Shown: positions 1 through 18,495, numbered from the stretch's first letter. The stretch: 64,000 nucleotides of DNA from Paratrimastix pyriformis (GCA_027972325.1 JAPMOS010000007.1:906001-970000); one strand, 5' to 3'. Numbers and translations: made by a program. The notes: generated from the sequence alone by a model not told the origin.

Positions 1-964
1 CCGCGTCGAGGGTCTCCCCAGAGAGTTCTTCGGGGGCCTGCCGGGGAGAGTCCAAGAGCAACCATTTCAGATCACACACCCGCGATGAGTTCGGGAATCA
101 CCACTTCCATGAGCCAACCATCCCGCGTGTCGTAGACAGCCGGGATGACGAGAACTACTCCAGGGAGGGCGTGGACCTCGGAGGACCCTTCACCAGGCTG
201 CTCGTGTGTGCCTGCACTCTCGTCACCACGCGAGGGTGCTGGAACGGGCAGATTTGTGCCGTAATTGAATCCGACCGCTGCGTACGTCGGCCCGGTGGCC
301 TCTGAGGGGATCTTGATAGGGGGTCTGAAATGAAATCGAGAAGGTTGATCAACCAACAAGTCAAAGTTCCAGACAGAGTATTCTTGTTCGAGTGTTGGCC
401 CTTTTGATCGAGTTTTTGAACATGCTCGAGAGCCTGCACCTCGCTCACTGAGATGATATGATGAAAAAGAAGGTGTACAGGGAAAGGAAACGGGGATTGG
501 GTGGAACAAACACTTGTCGCGAAGGTGTTCGACAACACAGCGGTACGCCTCGTAATGGATCCAACCCTCAAGTTTGCGATCACGTGGTACTTTGGGAGCA
601 CGCCGCTCAGGAAGCGACGAAACGAGAAGCCGGACATCAAATCGATCGATCAGAGTATCTGGTTGCCATCGAACCCTACAAGGCACCGTCAAAAGTCAGA
701 ATACAGGGCGTAAAACAAACATGGCGTTCTCATCTTGTTGACTTTGATATGCCGTCGTGTCCAAATAAACCTTCATACGCTTCCCTTCAATTTTCAGGAA
801 TTGATGAGGGTCCTCTGACTAAAAGACGATGAGATGAAGGAAGTGATAGTGGAAGCAGAGCAAACCAAATCGGAAGCGATCGCAATTCGTCGCTCGTCAA
901 TTTGTTTCTTTGCTTTTATGACTCCCCGAGGATCTGCTCTGGTGAAGTACACCGAACCCGACAT
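1..964 (-). CDS. CLASRP/SWAP-type splicing factor, N-terminal part (cut by window edge)
   Basis: Minus-strand gene whose 3' part lies beyond position 1. Exons that keep frame: 964-866, 819-721, 675-512, 447-375, 324-78 and 37-1. The N-terminus matches the suppressor-of-white-apricot N-terminal domain of CLASRP/SFSWAP proteins: a SEDPHQFLKIEGKR segment, then LIDRFDVRLLVSSLP (compare MIDRFDVRAHLDHIP in CLASRP), HYEAYRCVVEHLRDK (compare NYERYRGLVQN) and EVQALEHVQKLDQK, which resembles plant relatives. The family comprises nuclear SR-related alternative-splicing regulators; the RS-rich tail, if present, is outside the window. Start chosen as the first ATG of an open exon (MSGSVYFTRADP), 75 bp from the next gene's stop. 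Introns are 44-66 nt and begin GTTTGC, GTTTGT, GTTTGT, GTCTGG, GTGTGT. Family confident; the last two joins less so. Confidence 0.8.
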
Positions 965-1038
965 GGCGAGCTGACTGGGCTTACCTGCGCTGGCCGCAGG
1001 AACCCCACGGGAGTTCAGATCACCAAAATTGTATTTCT

Positions 1039-4000
1039 TCAAGCTGTTTTGCGCACAGCCACAGATGGGGACACTGATTCATTCCCGCTCACAGGCGCGA
1101 ATTGCTTCCTGGCAATGGTTCTCGGCGTCAAGAGAGGCGTGAGGACTCTCGGAGTCGGCTCAGTGACAATGGTAGCGACATCCCACCCGTCGTCGGGGAT
1201 TTCGGCGCCCTCGACTGCGGCTCCTGCGGCCGCAGCTGTCGCGGGGCCCAGCTGAATTGTTGGTGTTGCACCTGCTGTCGGCCCTCTGCGCTCTCGCTCG
1301 AGAGCTGCTTGGAGGCGCCGCCGGGCGTTGCGAGCCTGCAGCCGGGCGGGCAGGTAGTGGGGCCACTCCTCCTCGATCTCCTCGGCCAGATCCACCGCCC
1401 GCCGGAAGTCGGACCCCCGCAGGGCCCCGATCAGCGCCTGCTGCAGCTCGGTCAGGCGGCGCTCCTCGGGACTGGCCGCGGCCAGGCTGGCGCCCACCAG
1501 CTCGAAGATGGGCATCCCCTGGCGGCGGTTCTTGAAGTAGGCTGCGCCAACCGCAACCCGCCACCGCAGACATCACCGCAAACATCACCGCAAAAAGAAA
1601 AAAAAATGCAGATGAAGCCTCGGTGGTCCAGGCGAGCACGAGAGACATCGCCACCTGACGCCGGGTGCCGGGTGCCGGGTGCCGGGTGCCGGGTGCCGGA
1701 TAGCGGAGATGCGGGGCGGCGGACCCTTGCCCAGCGGGCGGATGTGCATGTCGGGCACGGCACGGGCCACCTCCTCGCTGATGAGGATGCACGTCCCCAA
1801 CACTCGGTTGAAGTCCTCCAGCCGGCTGGCACAGTTCACCGTGTCCGAAAGCACAGTCTGCGCCGCCGCCGTCGTGGGGGAAATTAAAAACAACGGAACG
1901 CAGAAACGGCGCGCCCAATCACATCACCTAACATCCCTACCACCACAACACCAACGACAACGACAACACCGGGGCGGCAGACGTAGTCCATGCGAAGGGG
2001 TTGCGCCCCAACGTTGCCCACCAGAGACTGGCCCGTGTGGATGCCCACCCGCACTCGGAGCGGCGGCACGTCGGGGGGCTGTGGTGGTGGTGCGGCGGGG
2101 TGCGGTGGTGACGTGTGGTGGTGCGGGAGAAGAGCAGCATCCCACATCCCACCTCCATCATCGCCCCGGAGGTCGGCAGACGCGAGGGAGGTTCTTGATG
2201 GCCTCGACAATGTCCAGGGCGCACTCGCAGGCCAGTCGCTCGTGGTGCTCCTGCGGAAAGGGCGCATTCCAGAAGACCATCACCGCGTCCCTGCACAAAA
2301 AAACGGGCCAACGGACACCACAGGAGCCAAGAAAGAAAGAAAGAGAGGTGAAAAACAAAGCACGGGCCGCCATGCGCCAATAAGGACACGGCACGAGCAA
2401 GCGGGCAAGCAGGCGAGCAGCGGGCAGGACAGGCGGCAGGCAGGCAGGCAGGGCAGGTGAGCAGTCAGGCAGACCCCATGAACTTGTCGATGGTGCCCTG
2501 GTGCTGGTTCACCACGGCCGAGACGGCCCCCAGGATGCTGTTCAGCACCTGGAAGAGCTCCTCGGGGCTCAGCTTCTCGGCCAGGGCCGTGAAGCGCTGG
2601 ATGTCCACGAAGAGCACCGTCAGCCGACGCTCCTCCATCCCCGCCAGGATGGGCTGCGTGGCGGGCTGCTCCATCAGCAGCCGGGCAAGGGTGGGCGGCA
2701 GGTAGCGGTACATCAGCGTCACCGCCCGCTGCAGCAGCGAGATGATGGCCTCCGTCTCGACAACCTCCCGGAAGCGTATTTTGATGGGAAAGCATGGCTT
2801 GCCCCACCGCCGACGCACTGGGGGTGCGGCACCCGCGGCTGCTGGGTCTCCTCCGAGTTCGGGGGGAGGGATTGGTGGATGTGGAGGCCCCGGAGATTGT
2901 CGTGTGACAAATTGCAGCTGGCGGCGGAGGTCACTGAGCGAATCGCGGATGATTTTGGCAACCGCAAGACCACCCAAGAGCGTCAGGAACACAGCAGCGC
3001 CCGAGAGCACAATAGCCACAGTACGAAGCTGGAACGGCGAGTGAATCAATTGGCTTGTCCACAAGAGCAGACCCGGCTATAATGGATCTCTGCTGGCGTC
3101 GGCGGAATCGCCAGGATGAGAATCCAATCGATCCCTGGGACCACAAGGATCCTCATAGCACGAACATGGTACCGAGTACCGTTGATGGTCATATGTAATT
3201 GCCCACTCTGCGGTGCGACAGGGATGTTTAAATAGCTGCCATACGTCTCCAAGGCTATTCTCGCACTCGTGCGCACGAGTTCATTGTGGCTCGAATTGGC
3301 TGGGAGAGCAATAGTATCGCCGAAACACTTCTCCGTCACTGGAACGCAGCAGAAAGAATGGGGAAGAGGATGTGTACGTTTACGCTGAGAGGAGTGGTGG
3401 GTGGAGTGGTGGGTGGAGTGGGTGTGGAGTGGGTGTGGAGTGGGTGTGGAGTGGGTGTGGGTGGAGTTGGTGTGGGTGGAGTTGGTGAGGGTGAGGGGAG
3501 GGTGAGGGGTGAATGGGGGTGAAGGAGTGAAAGGAAAGATCTGCGGCGAATCGGAAAAAAACTCCATTTTGAGCTAATGTTCCATTAGACGCTATTTCAA
3601 ACTATCCAATGAATCGAATCGGGAGCGTTTAAAAAGAGAACACAGACGATATGACAAAGGTTCACGCCGTAATAGATGACGGCTAAACAGAGTCATCATG
3701 AGCAGTTTCAAATGAACGAACACCGACTAAAGGCGCCGAGTGGCTTCTCCGGAGGTCCTGCTCTGACACAAGCAGGGAGCATAGCACGTTGCTGCGTCAG
3801 ATGGGCCGGCGTGATGGGCACATAAATTGGTTCTGCACTTCTGCGCCCGATCATATACCAGAGTTCCTGCCGAGGGTCAAACGCGCGCGACCGTATGAGC
3901 CCCAGAATACGGCCACTCTCGGGATCGATCGAATATATATTAACATCCTCGCCCGCACCTGTGGGGCCACTGAGGAGGAGCTCCATCGAGGATTGATTGA

Positions 4001-4410
4001 GTTGGCGGATGCCGACGATGTGGCCAGTGGTATTTGCAAATCCGACAAACCCCAAATTGGGGTACGTCTTCAAGAGTGAGAGTGCCTCCAAAATGAACGC
4101 ATCAGGCTTGGTGCGTTCGGAATTTCCATCCATCAGTGCTAGATAGGAGGACAAATGGAGTGGCTTTGTCAGTTCGAACTGTAATCGAGCAAAGTTCGTT
4201 TGAAGAGTTATATCAATCGTCTGTGAATGTGGAGAAAACAATTGATTGTGCAAACATATTGGAGCAGACGCGAAGAAGGATGGAATAACGAGAGATCTTG
4301 CCGGACTGGTCCCAAATCACCCAAAGCAGGACCACAGACACAACGCAGACAAATAGCAATGTACATATCAAAAAGAGCGGCATCGTGATGCTGCGTTTAG
4401 GGGGTGTCAT
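1039..4410 (-). CDS. receptor-type class III adenylate cyclase (Cache sensor, HAMP, cyclase)
   Basis: Makes cAMP from ATP at a membrane. Order from the N-terminus: short cytosolic basic tail and membrane helix (PLFLICTLLFVCVVSVVLL, from 4410); extracellular Cache-like sensor (about 4220-3770 and 3300-3090); second helix and HAMP-like linker (about 3050-2890, FQLRTVAIVLSGAAVFLTLL); cyclase domain (about 2770-1700); a C-terminal region ending at 1039. Cyclase motifs: FVDIQRFTALAEKL with the first metal Asp, IDKFMGDAVMVFW with substrate Lys and second metal Asp (the GD is made by splicing GG to GGAC), VRVGIHTGQSLVGNVG, and MDYTVLSDTVNCASRLE with Thr where many mammalian cyclases have Asp. The last two also depend on GTCTGC introns. 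Architecture resembles receptor cyclases of other protists; the ligand is unknown. Exon edges at 3560-3770 and 1550-1700 are unresolved; an intron there carries short GTG-rich repeats. Confidence 0.8.
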
Positions 4411-5728
4411 AATTCGTACTGGGCCCCTCTGGCAAGTGTCCTGCAGCGATGTCGCCGGCCGGAGTCGAGCTCAACAGGGCAATTGCCACAAATCTGGAGC
4501 CGCATAACACGTCGCGTCAGCTCCGGGCAATTTCCATGGCGCTCCAATGCGGTGATCCCGGAGTACCAAGAAGATTGTAGTTTAAATTTGGGCAATCGAA
4601 GCCCAGCCCCTGAGGAGATGCATTGCCCAGGATACCATCCCCCCCCGAGCCCTTTGGCCTCCCTTTCGACCCGTTGAAATGTCTTGTCGAATCATCCGAA
4701 CTTCAGTGAACAAAGACTCCAAAGGGATCCGCTCATGGATGAGCGTTTGAGTGGCAATGGCTATTTACGTGGCACAGACATGTGAGGGATCGGTGAGATC
4801 TTGCCCAAACATGCATACCGAGCTGGAAAGCTTTCATTCAGCCAAATATTTAAAGATTCCGGGTCGGAGTAAGGACATCGATCGGTCAGTGCCTTTGCAA
4901 CGCTCGTCTCCTTCGGATCTGGTGACAATTCATGACATAAGTGAGCGGAACATTTTGTAAAGCTCGAAATTACAAGGCAATATCTTCCAACAGTCCCCCT
5001 CTGAAACTGAGACCGCAGGAAAAAAGGTTGCGCGAACCCCGTTGAGGGATACAAAACGGCGTTTTCAATTTTCTGCCCCCTTATCCACAAGGGGGGATTT
5101 GTGAAACAGCTGCTTTTATCGGCATTTTTCGCACCCGGGTGGCGATTTCTTTCTGTGCTGCTATTTTGGAGCGATTCCGAGCCGATACTTTTTTCAACCT
5201 CCTTAAAAAAGGTCTGCACTCGACTCGAGACCTGCGAGGCCGGTTCTGTGGGCATTAACACCATCACAAAGAATGATCAAAAAAATTCATGGAAGCGATT
5301 TTGGAAATTCCACCTTGTTCGCGAGCACGGTCACCAACATGGATGGACCACCACAGGTTCCACTTTTCCGCCGTTTTTTGGAGACCCCTGTCGGAGAGAG
5401 GGTCTGCTTGCGCGAGATGTAACTGGGATTGGGCTTGTGACAGGGGAGTTTTGCCGGTATATTACAAGACATTGGTTCGCTGCCAAAAAATTCATGGAAG
5501 CTATTTTCTATTTTTTGCTTCTTCGTCGAGCATCGTCACCCCGACGATCTCGATAGTGCTGGGCCGCTCCGCGTCATTCCCCGAAGAGCGTGCCCTCCGA
5601 TCAGGCACCATATTCGGATACCCCGAGGGCCCTTGTGGGGGTTGCCCGAGTCAAATCGGTCCCCAATTCACATGCCGGCGTGTGGTGAGGGCATCCCCAT
5701 TTTGCGGAGGGCTGACGCGACGTGCATA
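4411..5728. other. no gene recognised
   Basis: About 1.3 kb upstream of the cyclase start. Open frames on both strands (for example 5267-4761 minus and 5101-5556 plus) show no family motif and no convincing intron series. It holds a 23-bp direct repeat (5279 and 5485) and otherwise looks like promoter or degraded repeat sequence. A missed lineage-specific gene cannot be excluded. Confidence 0.4.
5279..5507. repeat. pair of direct repeats, about 23 bp, 206 bp apart
   Basis: AAAAAATTCATGGAAGC followed by G or T and ATTTT occurs at 5279-5302 and 5485-5507. One mismatch was seen. Both are followed by T-rich sequence. Origin unknown. Confidence 0.6.
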
Positions 5729-7012
5729 ACGTGGGTGCCCCAAACCCGGAAATAGGCCCCAAACCCGTTATGCTTTGAGGGAGCCGCCGCGAACGCCCGA
5801 GGCGGCCCCGGAGGATCCCAATCCACCCGCCAACCGGACGGGTCCCCAAGTTTTACCCACTGTTGCGGCGGCGGCAGCAGCCCAACCAGGCGATCAGGCG
5901 ATCGACCGCAACCACTTGCTGAATTTCCGCGACCAAGAAGAACATTTCACATCCCAAACCACTGTGGAGCTTCCACAACTTGACGGTGTGTCTTTTTCAA
6001 GAGGAACCTTTCCCAACTGAACATCTGACCCGGCATTAAATGTCGACTGATGATCTTCGACGACCCCGTCTGTCTTCCTTCCGTCACAAATCCTCTTATT
6101 CCCAAATGTCCACGCACAGTATCTCCACGAGCCGGGGTTGACGCTGGCGCAGCCATGCATCCTGCGAGCGCACAACGGTTTTCCTGGTCCGGTGGGTCCC
6201 TCACCCGGCTCGGTGAGGTGTGGCAGAGGGAGGGGGTCCGCACAAGTTGGTTGGGTGGCTTCAATTGATGGTCCCCAACAGTTCCCTGGACATTGTGGGC
6301 GCCCCAGAGGAGAACCCAGTGCACACTGGGCAGAATTTCTGCGGCCCCCCCGGATCGGGGACCCCGTCTCCGCCCCGGATAAGGCGACGAGTTCTGCGGG
6401 CGGGATGCCAGTTCTTGCCCCCACCTCGGACTCTGGTGCTCCTGTCGATTCATGGTGGGAGGAATCCCCCTGGGGGCACCTGCCCCTCCGCGGCGCTTTC
6501 ACTTCGCGTTTTGCTGCCCTGCCGTGCCCCCACTGCCCACCCTGCTCCGCTGACAGTGTCCCGCCCCCACCTCTCCATGGGGCGTCGCACACTGCCTCCC
6601 CTTGGTTGCGGGCCGCCTGTTGCCCTGTTCCAGGCGCCATGACCGCCTCCATGCCGGGGGGGTTGCCTTTCTCCGACCCTGCTTGCCTGCCGTTTCCTCC
6701 CCGACCTTGACGTCGCGTCGTGATTTTTGTATGTTTCGACTTAACTCGTCGAGTTACAAGAGATCCGCCTGCTATTTGTTGCGTTCCGCTGTCACTTGGG
6801 CAAGTTGGGTCCGACATGAGGTCGACATCTGATCGATGTCTCGGGTCCAACCATTCCTTTCCGGGCTGTTTTGCCCCTCTGTTGGTCTTCTTGGGGGTTG
6901 GGGTTTTCCGTATTTCCTGACGCCGGCAGGACTGCGCCCCTGGAACCATCCCAAATTCATCTTTGACATGTAACGGGTTTGGGGCCTATTTCCGGGTTTG
7001 GGGCACCCACGT
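5729..7012. mobile_element. 1.28-kb DNA-transposon-like element with 42-bp terminal inverted repeats
   Basis: The 42 bases at 5729-5770 (ACGTGGGTGCCCCAAACCCG...) return as an exact reverse complement at 6971-7012. Each outer end is flanked by TA (5727-5728 and 7013-7014), the target duplication typical of Tc1/mariner/pogo elements. Each inverted repeat holds two copies of GCCCCAAACCCG 19 bp apart, a layout that could serve as paired transposase-binding sites. The interior has a 351-codon minus-strand open frame (6949-5894) and shorter plus-strand frames. None shows a DDE/D transposase, helix-turn-helix or zinc-finger pattern I can recognise. Most likely a non-autonomous element mobilised in trans. 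Confidence 0.8.
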
Positions 7013-7014
7013 TA

Positions 7015-7389
7015 CGCGGTTGAACAGTTCCCACGTCGGCACGTCGGTGACCAAAACGGCCGTTCCGAGGGATCTTGAAACATTTTTTCACCTTACCCCC
7101 GAGGGCTCTCAGTTTGGGCGTCATCATTGGGACCCGCTCTCCAGAAGAAACGTTTTCGGGGCTCTCTCTTCATCAAAGCTCTGAGGCCCGGTGCCACACC
7201 AAATTCCCCCATGGCTGTCCGGGTCAGGGCCAGGCCCGAGCCCGCCGAGCGAGGCCGCCGAATTCCGGCGGGGGTCGTTTGGCCAGAGGGGTGCCTACGT
7301 GGTTCCTTTCAATCCCGTGTTTTGGGCGGAGCCAGGGACGCCCAAACCATATTACATCATCAATATACAGGAAGCCACCAGCACGGCCA
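7015..7389. other. no gene recognised; 3' flank of the SF-assemblin-like gene
   Basis: Between the right inverted repeat and the stop codon at 7390. Open frames run through on both strands but no family motif is visible. Probably 3' untranslated or intergenic sequence. Confidence 0.4.
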
Positions 7390-8116
7390 TCATCTCGTGG
7401 CATCTGTCCCGATTGGCTCTCCCCGCGGTCCGACGGGTGAAGGGGGCTCGTGCGAAGCCAGGTACCGATCTTGCAATGACCAAGTGGGTGAGCTCTCCAG
7501 CAGGGGAGGTTGGTTTGGCCCCGGGGGTGACATCTGTAGGGGGGCCGCTGAGGGGTACTGTGCCCCGCCCACCGGCGGATCGGCGCCCGGCTGTGCCGAG
7601 GCTGTCACGTGGGCCGTATACGTGGGCAGAGACACAGGAGCAGTGGCACGCTGCTGTTGCTGGGGCGGCGACGGCCCGGGGGCGGCACCACTCGTCGCCG
7701 TCGGGACGGCCGACGGGGTTGTGATGTACGCCGAGAGGAGAGGCCCTCCGGCCGTGGGGATGTCAGCAGGGCCGACCCCTGGGGCCTGCTGCTGCTCTGG
7801 GGAATGTGACCTGCGGTGGTGGTGGTGCCTGTGATGGTGGTGCCGGCGGTCCCCTGCCGAAGAGGCGGGGGACTCGTTCGGGAGCCCACTGGCGGGAGCC
7901 GCAGGGGCGGCCGAGCCGCGCCCAGTGGGCGATGGGGTTCCGTGGGATGTGGATAGCGCCAGGGTTGAAGAGGCGTGGGGGGAGGCAGGTCCGCTGGTCG
8001 TTGTGGTGGCCGTGGTGGCGGTGACTTCGTGCAGAGGGGCCGGCGGGAAGCTGCGGGGAGAGCATCCGAAAGGAGAAGATGAACGCGTGACGACGCAGGA
8101 AGCGGACGGGGGTGGG

Positions 8117-8151
<35 letters not shown>

Positions 8152-10079
8152 GGAGGGGGAGGAAGGACGGACGAGTACGCGGAATTGGCTGCCAGGGCCG
8201 CGGCCAGGGCCGGGGTCATGTGGGCGTCGGGGGGGAAGGACGACCCGGCCCCTGTGCTCACGCCCCCTTGGGGTGCGGCCAGGCCCGGGCCGGCGGCGGC
8301 AGGGTGCAGCATCTGGCCGCGCGAGAGCCGCTCCAGTTGTTGCTGGAAGTCGGCTGGCAGGGGGGGTCGGATGAAAAAAGGAGGGGTGTCCGCGTAGTGA
8401 GAGCAGTGCAGCGCAGGGGAGGAAGAAGGCGTGTGGTGGGGTGGGTGAGCGGGTGGGGTGGGTGAGTGAGCCAGACCCTGCTGCCGGGTGAGGGTCTCCA
8501 GGATGGTCACCAGTGGCTCTGGAGGCTACAGGGGGGACGGAAGGAGGTTGAATCGCATTCGGCAGGAATGATAGCACGTGCACACCGGCCCGGATCGTGC
8601 AGACCTTCCCTCTCCCGTCCAGCTGGGCCGCGTCACGCAGCGTCTACGGTGGGGCGCGGGGACGTGACGCACACGGCCCGGGCAGATCCCATGGGGGGCA
8701 GATGGCGGACCGACCGCCCGATGGGAGGGGGACAGAACAGCACGAAGAATGGTCCGGCCGGGTGAGGAGGAGACCGAGATGAGGGGTGTCCGTGTGGGTG
8801 GGTGGGTGGGTGGGTGGGTGGGGGACAGGGATGGGGTTGGGTGGGCGGCGCACCTTCTCGCGGATCAGGTCTTCGATGCGATGCGCCAGGCCGTCCTCGA
8901 GAACGTTCAGCCGCTGTGTCGCCCCCCGGCACCAACCACCCCACCGACCCATCGCCCCACCGACCCACCGAAGCGTTAATCAGAGGAGTGTCACGCCCAG
9001 GTGAGCCATTTCAGGGGCACTTTGAGGGGGGTGGCGTGCGCCAACCCGCAGACCCTGTTGAATTGGGTCTCGAGGTTTGTCTGCCGGTGGGCGAGCTCCT
9101 CAACCCGGGTGGCCAGCGCCTCCTGGCCCTGCCCGCACCCCAAGCAGTCGCCCCCACCCAGAGAGACGCGAGCGGGTGAGGTGGGGCGAATGCAAGGCAG
9201 GCAGGGGCCCTGGGGTGGATGGGCGCCACGGACTTTGGTGACCTGCCCCTGGAGAGCCACCACGGCGGCCCGGATCTCCTCCGTCCGGGCGGCCAGTGAG
9301 GGCAGCTGCTCCAGGCGCCCCTGGTGGGCCAGCTGGCGGTGGCGGGTCTCGTCCAACGAGGCCGCCATGACGCCCATCTGCGCCGCCCCCCCGGGAGGGG
9401 ATGATGCCGGGCACGGGCAGGAGGCGGACGGGAGGGATCCACAATTTGATTCCACGAGAGGGGTCGCGGGAGGAGAGGAGAGGCTCGGGGGGGAAGCAGA
9501 CCCTTTGCAAAAGGTCGGCCTTGACCATCGTCGCATCGCGGCTGAGGGTGGCCACGTCGCAGGCCAGGGCGCGCGAGGCCCGGGTCGTCTCCTGGCGCCT
9601 ATCCGTCCAGATGTTGTTACCCCGGGGGTGGGTCGGACGCCCCAGAAAATCAACAGACAGTGTCCCGAGGGCAGCATCGACCGGGGTGACCAACTTGCGG
9701 CACTCCTCCAGGATGGCCAGTTCGGATTGGCGGTACTGCAGTGTGAAAAGAAGAGTAACGAGGGAGGTGCGCACAAACAAGAAGGGCGAACCTGTTCGTG
9801 AGTCATGATGTTCGCGCTGATGTGTTGCTGAAAACGTTGCAGCGTTGTGGCGATGGCATCAAATCGATTGACCGATTCGCTCTTCCCTTCGTGAACGTTA
9901 GAATATGAAGGGGAAATGTGACGAAGCAGACACTCCCCGAACGAATCCCGCAGGGTAGCAACGTCAGAGTCCATGTCAATCTTTATCTGGTTCAATGCCG
10001 TATTCATGGCAGCCAATTTCTTTTCTTTGCGTGGTCCTGGAGATTTCGAACGTCTTGGCGATTTCGACGGGGTCTGCAT
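7390..10079 (-). CDS. SF-assemblin-like coiled-coil protein with Pro/Ser-rich tail
   Basis: Eight exons that keep frame: 10079-9792, 9735-9502, 9377-9234, 9128-9054, 8913-8854, 8525-8477, 8353-8179, 8050-7390. The protein begins MQTPSKSPRRSKSPGPRKEKK, a basic Ser-Pro head, then forms a long heptad-rich rod (for example NRFDAIATTLQRFQQHISANI, EALATRVEELAHRQTNLE, LEDGLAHRIEDLIREK). That layout is that of striated-fibre assemblin/beta-giardin, which builds fibres at flagellar basal bodies. The last two exons are Pro/Ser/Thr/His-rich low complexity and absent from classical SF-assemblin. A longer frame starts at 10190, only 4 bp from the next stop codon, so the Met at 10079 is preferred. Introns begin GTTCGC, GTCTGC, GTCCGT, GTCTGC, GTGCGC, GTCTGG, GTACTC. 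Coiled coil is certain; the family assignment is moderate. Confidence 0.62.
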
Positions 10080-10193
10080 GCTCGGGGGCTCCGCCCGGAT
10101 TTGCGAGTTTGAAGGAAATAGGATAGCCGGTTGAACCCAAGGGTCAAGCAAGTTCACACCTTTTTTCAAAATAAAGACAGAGAAAAGCATTTT

Positions 10194-16047
<5,854 letters not shown>

Positions 16048-16098
16048 CGCGTGGCGTGAATCGGGCAGAAAAGAAAGAAACCGGGTTCGTCGGTGGGT

Positions 16099-18443
16099 TT
16101 ACTCGGCAAAGTCCCCCCCGGCGCCCCGCGAGCCGTGCACCAGCCAAGCCAGCACCATCAGGGCCCACGCCAGGAAGTCGCGCATCCGGCGGCCGTCGAT
16201 GGGCGCCGGCCTGCGTGGCTGCCCACCAGGGGCGGGAGCGGCCGGGTGGGCGGTGTCCGTCTCCTCGGCCGGGAGGGTGGCCGGGTCCGAATCCCAGGCG
16301 ACCCGCTCCGCGCCCTGCGCCGCGTGCTCGGGGGTGGTGGCGGCAGCCGAGGAGGCCTCATTGCTGCCCCCGGCGGTAGTCGCGCCCGCCCCGTCGGCGG
16401 CCAGCCGATGCAGGGCCCGCAGCGAGTCAAACGGGTCCCGCGGGGCGGCCGGGCTCCTCTCGAGGGGCGGGGCAGGCAGGAAGGGGTCCGAACCAGGGGC
16501 GGCGGCGGGGTCCTCGTCACCCGATGGAGGCTGCAGGCCGCCCAGGGGCGAGAGCCGCATGGGGACGCTGGGCAGGTCCGTGAAGCGGCGCGGGGCCGGG
16601 GTGGCGGGCCCCGTCGAGGAGAGGGGCGGCAGCTCCTCCCCGCGCAGGCCGGTCCCCTGGAAGACGGCCGCCATCCCGCCCAGCCCCAGCCCGCCGCCCA
16701 GCCCGCCGAAGGGCGGCGGAAGCCCAAAGGCCCCAGCGGCCCCGGGGCGGCGGCCCCCCGAGATGATGACCACCCGGCGGAAGGGCCCTCCGGGCGGCAG
16801 GCCAGGCAGGCCGGCGGCCGTGTGCGGGGGGGCGGCAGGGCCCGTCTGGTTGCCCCCGGGGGTGGCCGGCCTCCCCTCGCCGCCGGGGGCCGCCATGCGC
16901 GAGGTCAGGTCGATCTCGGCCGAGACGGGGAGGCCGGCCCCGGGGGGCCCACCGCCCCCGCCCCCGGCGGCGGCCATCAGAGGTCCCATGATGGAGGGCA
17001 GGACCTGGTTCAGGATCTGGTCGAGCTCCTGTGGGGAGGGCGGGCCCCCGCCCAGGCTGGGGTCGCGCCGGGCCCGGATCATCAGCATCATCCGGGGCGG
17101 CGGGCCCTCCCCGGGCGCCGCCCCACCGCCCGGGACCTCCGTCGTGGGGGGGAGCAGGCCCGGCGGGAAGAGGGCCGCGGCGGCGCTCCCCCGGGCGGTG
17201 GCGGTGGGCAGACGGGTGGCCGTGATGACCCGGGTGGTGCCGGGGAAGGGGAAGGGGAAGGGAAAAGCGGACGGGGAGGAGGAGGCAGAGCCGGGGGCCC
17301 GGCGGGGCATGTGTCGTGACGACGGCGTGGGGTGGTCCGCGGCGGCCGGGGGTGGCGTGGAAGGAGGTGGTGCTGGCTGCGGGGGTGTGCGGCGGCGGTG
17401 TGGGCTGGGCAGGACGAACGGGGCGAACATGTGCGGGTCCGGGCCCATGGCCGGGGGGCCGCCGGCCGACCCGGGGCGGGCGGAGGTGGCGGTGGCGGTG
17501 GATGTGGGGGGGGCCGGGGCCGGGGGCGAGGCGGGCAGGGCGAAGATGGAGCTGAGCAGGTGGGCCAGCTGGTCGTCGGGCGGCGGAGAAGGAGGCGACG
17601 ACCCCGGGGAGGGCGCCGCCGTGGCGGAGGACAGGAATTGGTTGAGCCAGGAGGAGGAGGGGGAGGAGGGGGGCCGTCGCGCGGCCCGCGGAAGGCCGCC
17701 CGTGAAGATGGCTCGGGCGGGGGGTGTCGACGCGCGGCGGCCGGCGGGCGGCGGGGGCGAGCGGGGCGGCTGCGGGGCCGGGGCGCGGGGGTCGGGGAAC
17801 CGGATCCAGCTGTGCCGCAAGACGACCGGGTCGGCGGCGGCTGCGGGGGCGGCGCGACCCCCCGGCGGTGGCGACGCGGGGCGGCGGGCCGCAGCGGGCG
17901 GAACCCCGACGAGGGTCGGCGGCGCGAGGGCGGCGAAGGGCGCCCACCAGCCCTCGTCGGGCCCTGCTGGGTGGGGCCGATGGCCGGGCCCATGGTGCCC
18001 GCTGGCGGTCGGCGAGTGCCGCGGTGGGGGCGGGGGCGGGGGCGGGAAGCACCACGGGGTGGCGTCGTAGGGATCGGGGGCGTGGCCGGGGTGGCGCGCG
18101 GCCGCCGCAACGGCGGCAGCGGGGCGGTCGGGGCGGCGGCTGCAGGACGGGTGCCGCAGCGGGGGCGGAAGCAGCATGGGGCTGCGGGGATGGTGGCGGT
18201 GGTGGCGGTGGTGGTGGTGGGTGCGCGGCGGGGCCCCGGTGAGGAGCAGCCGGCGCAGGAAGGGCGAGTCGCCACGCATCAGGTCGGCCGGGCCTGCCCG
18301 GGGGCGGGACCGGGACCGGGAGCGGGAACGGGGGTGGGAGCCGAGGTCGGGCGATGAGGGCGAGCTGGTGGCCGACGGGGCGCGGGCGCGGCGGTGCAGC
18401 CGGGGCCGGGTGCGCCGGTGGGGGCTGGCGCCCGGCCGCTGGT

Positions 18444-18495
<52 letters not shown>

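Noticed and set aside
5101-5556. 151-codon plus-strand frame starting MKQLLLSAFF (signal-peptide-like)
   Set aside because: No homologue recognised, low-quality codon pattern and overlap with the direct repeats; not supported as a gene.
5894-6949. 351-codon minus-strand frame as a transposase
   Set aside because: No DDE/D residues, helix-turn-helix or zinc motif can be seen; kept only as a note on the TIR element.
16093-18070. Long plus-strand frames opposite the F-box gene
   Set aside because: Gly/Arg/Ala-rich shadows of Pro/Ala codons; no start context, motif or intron structure.
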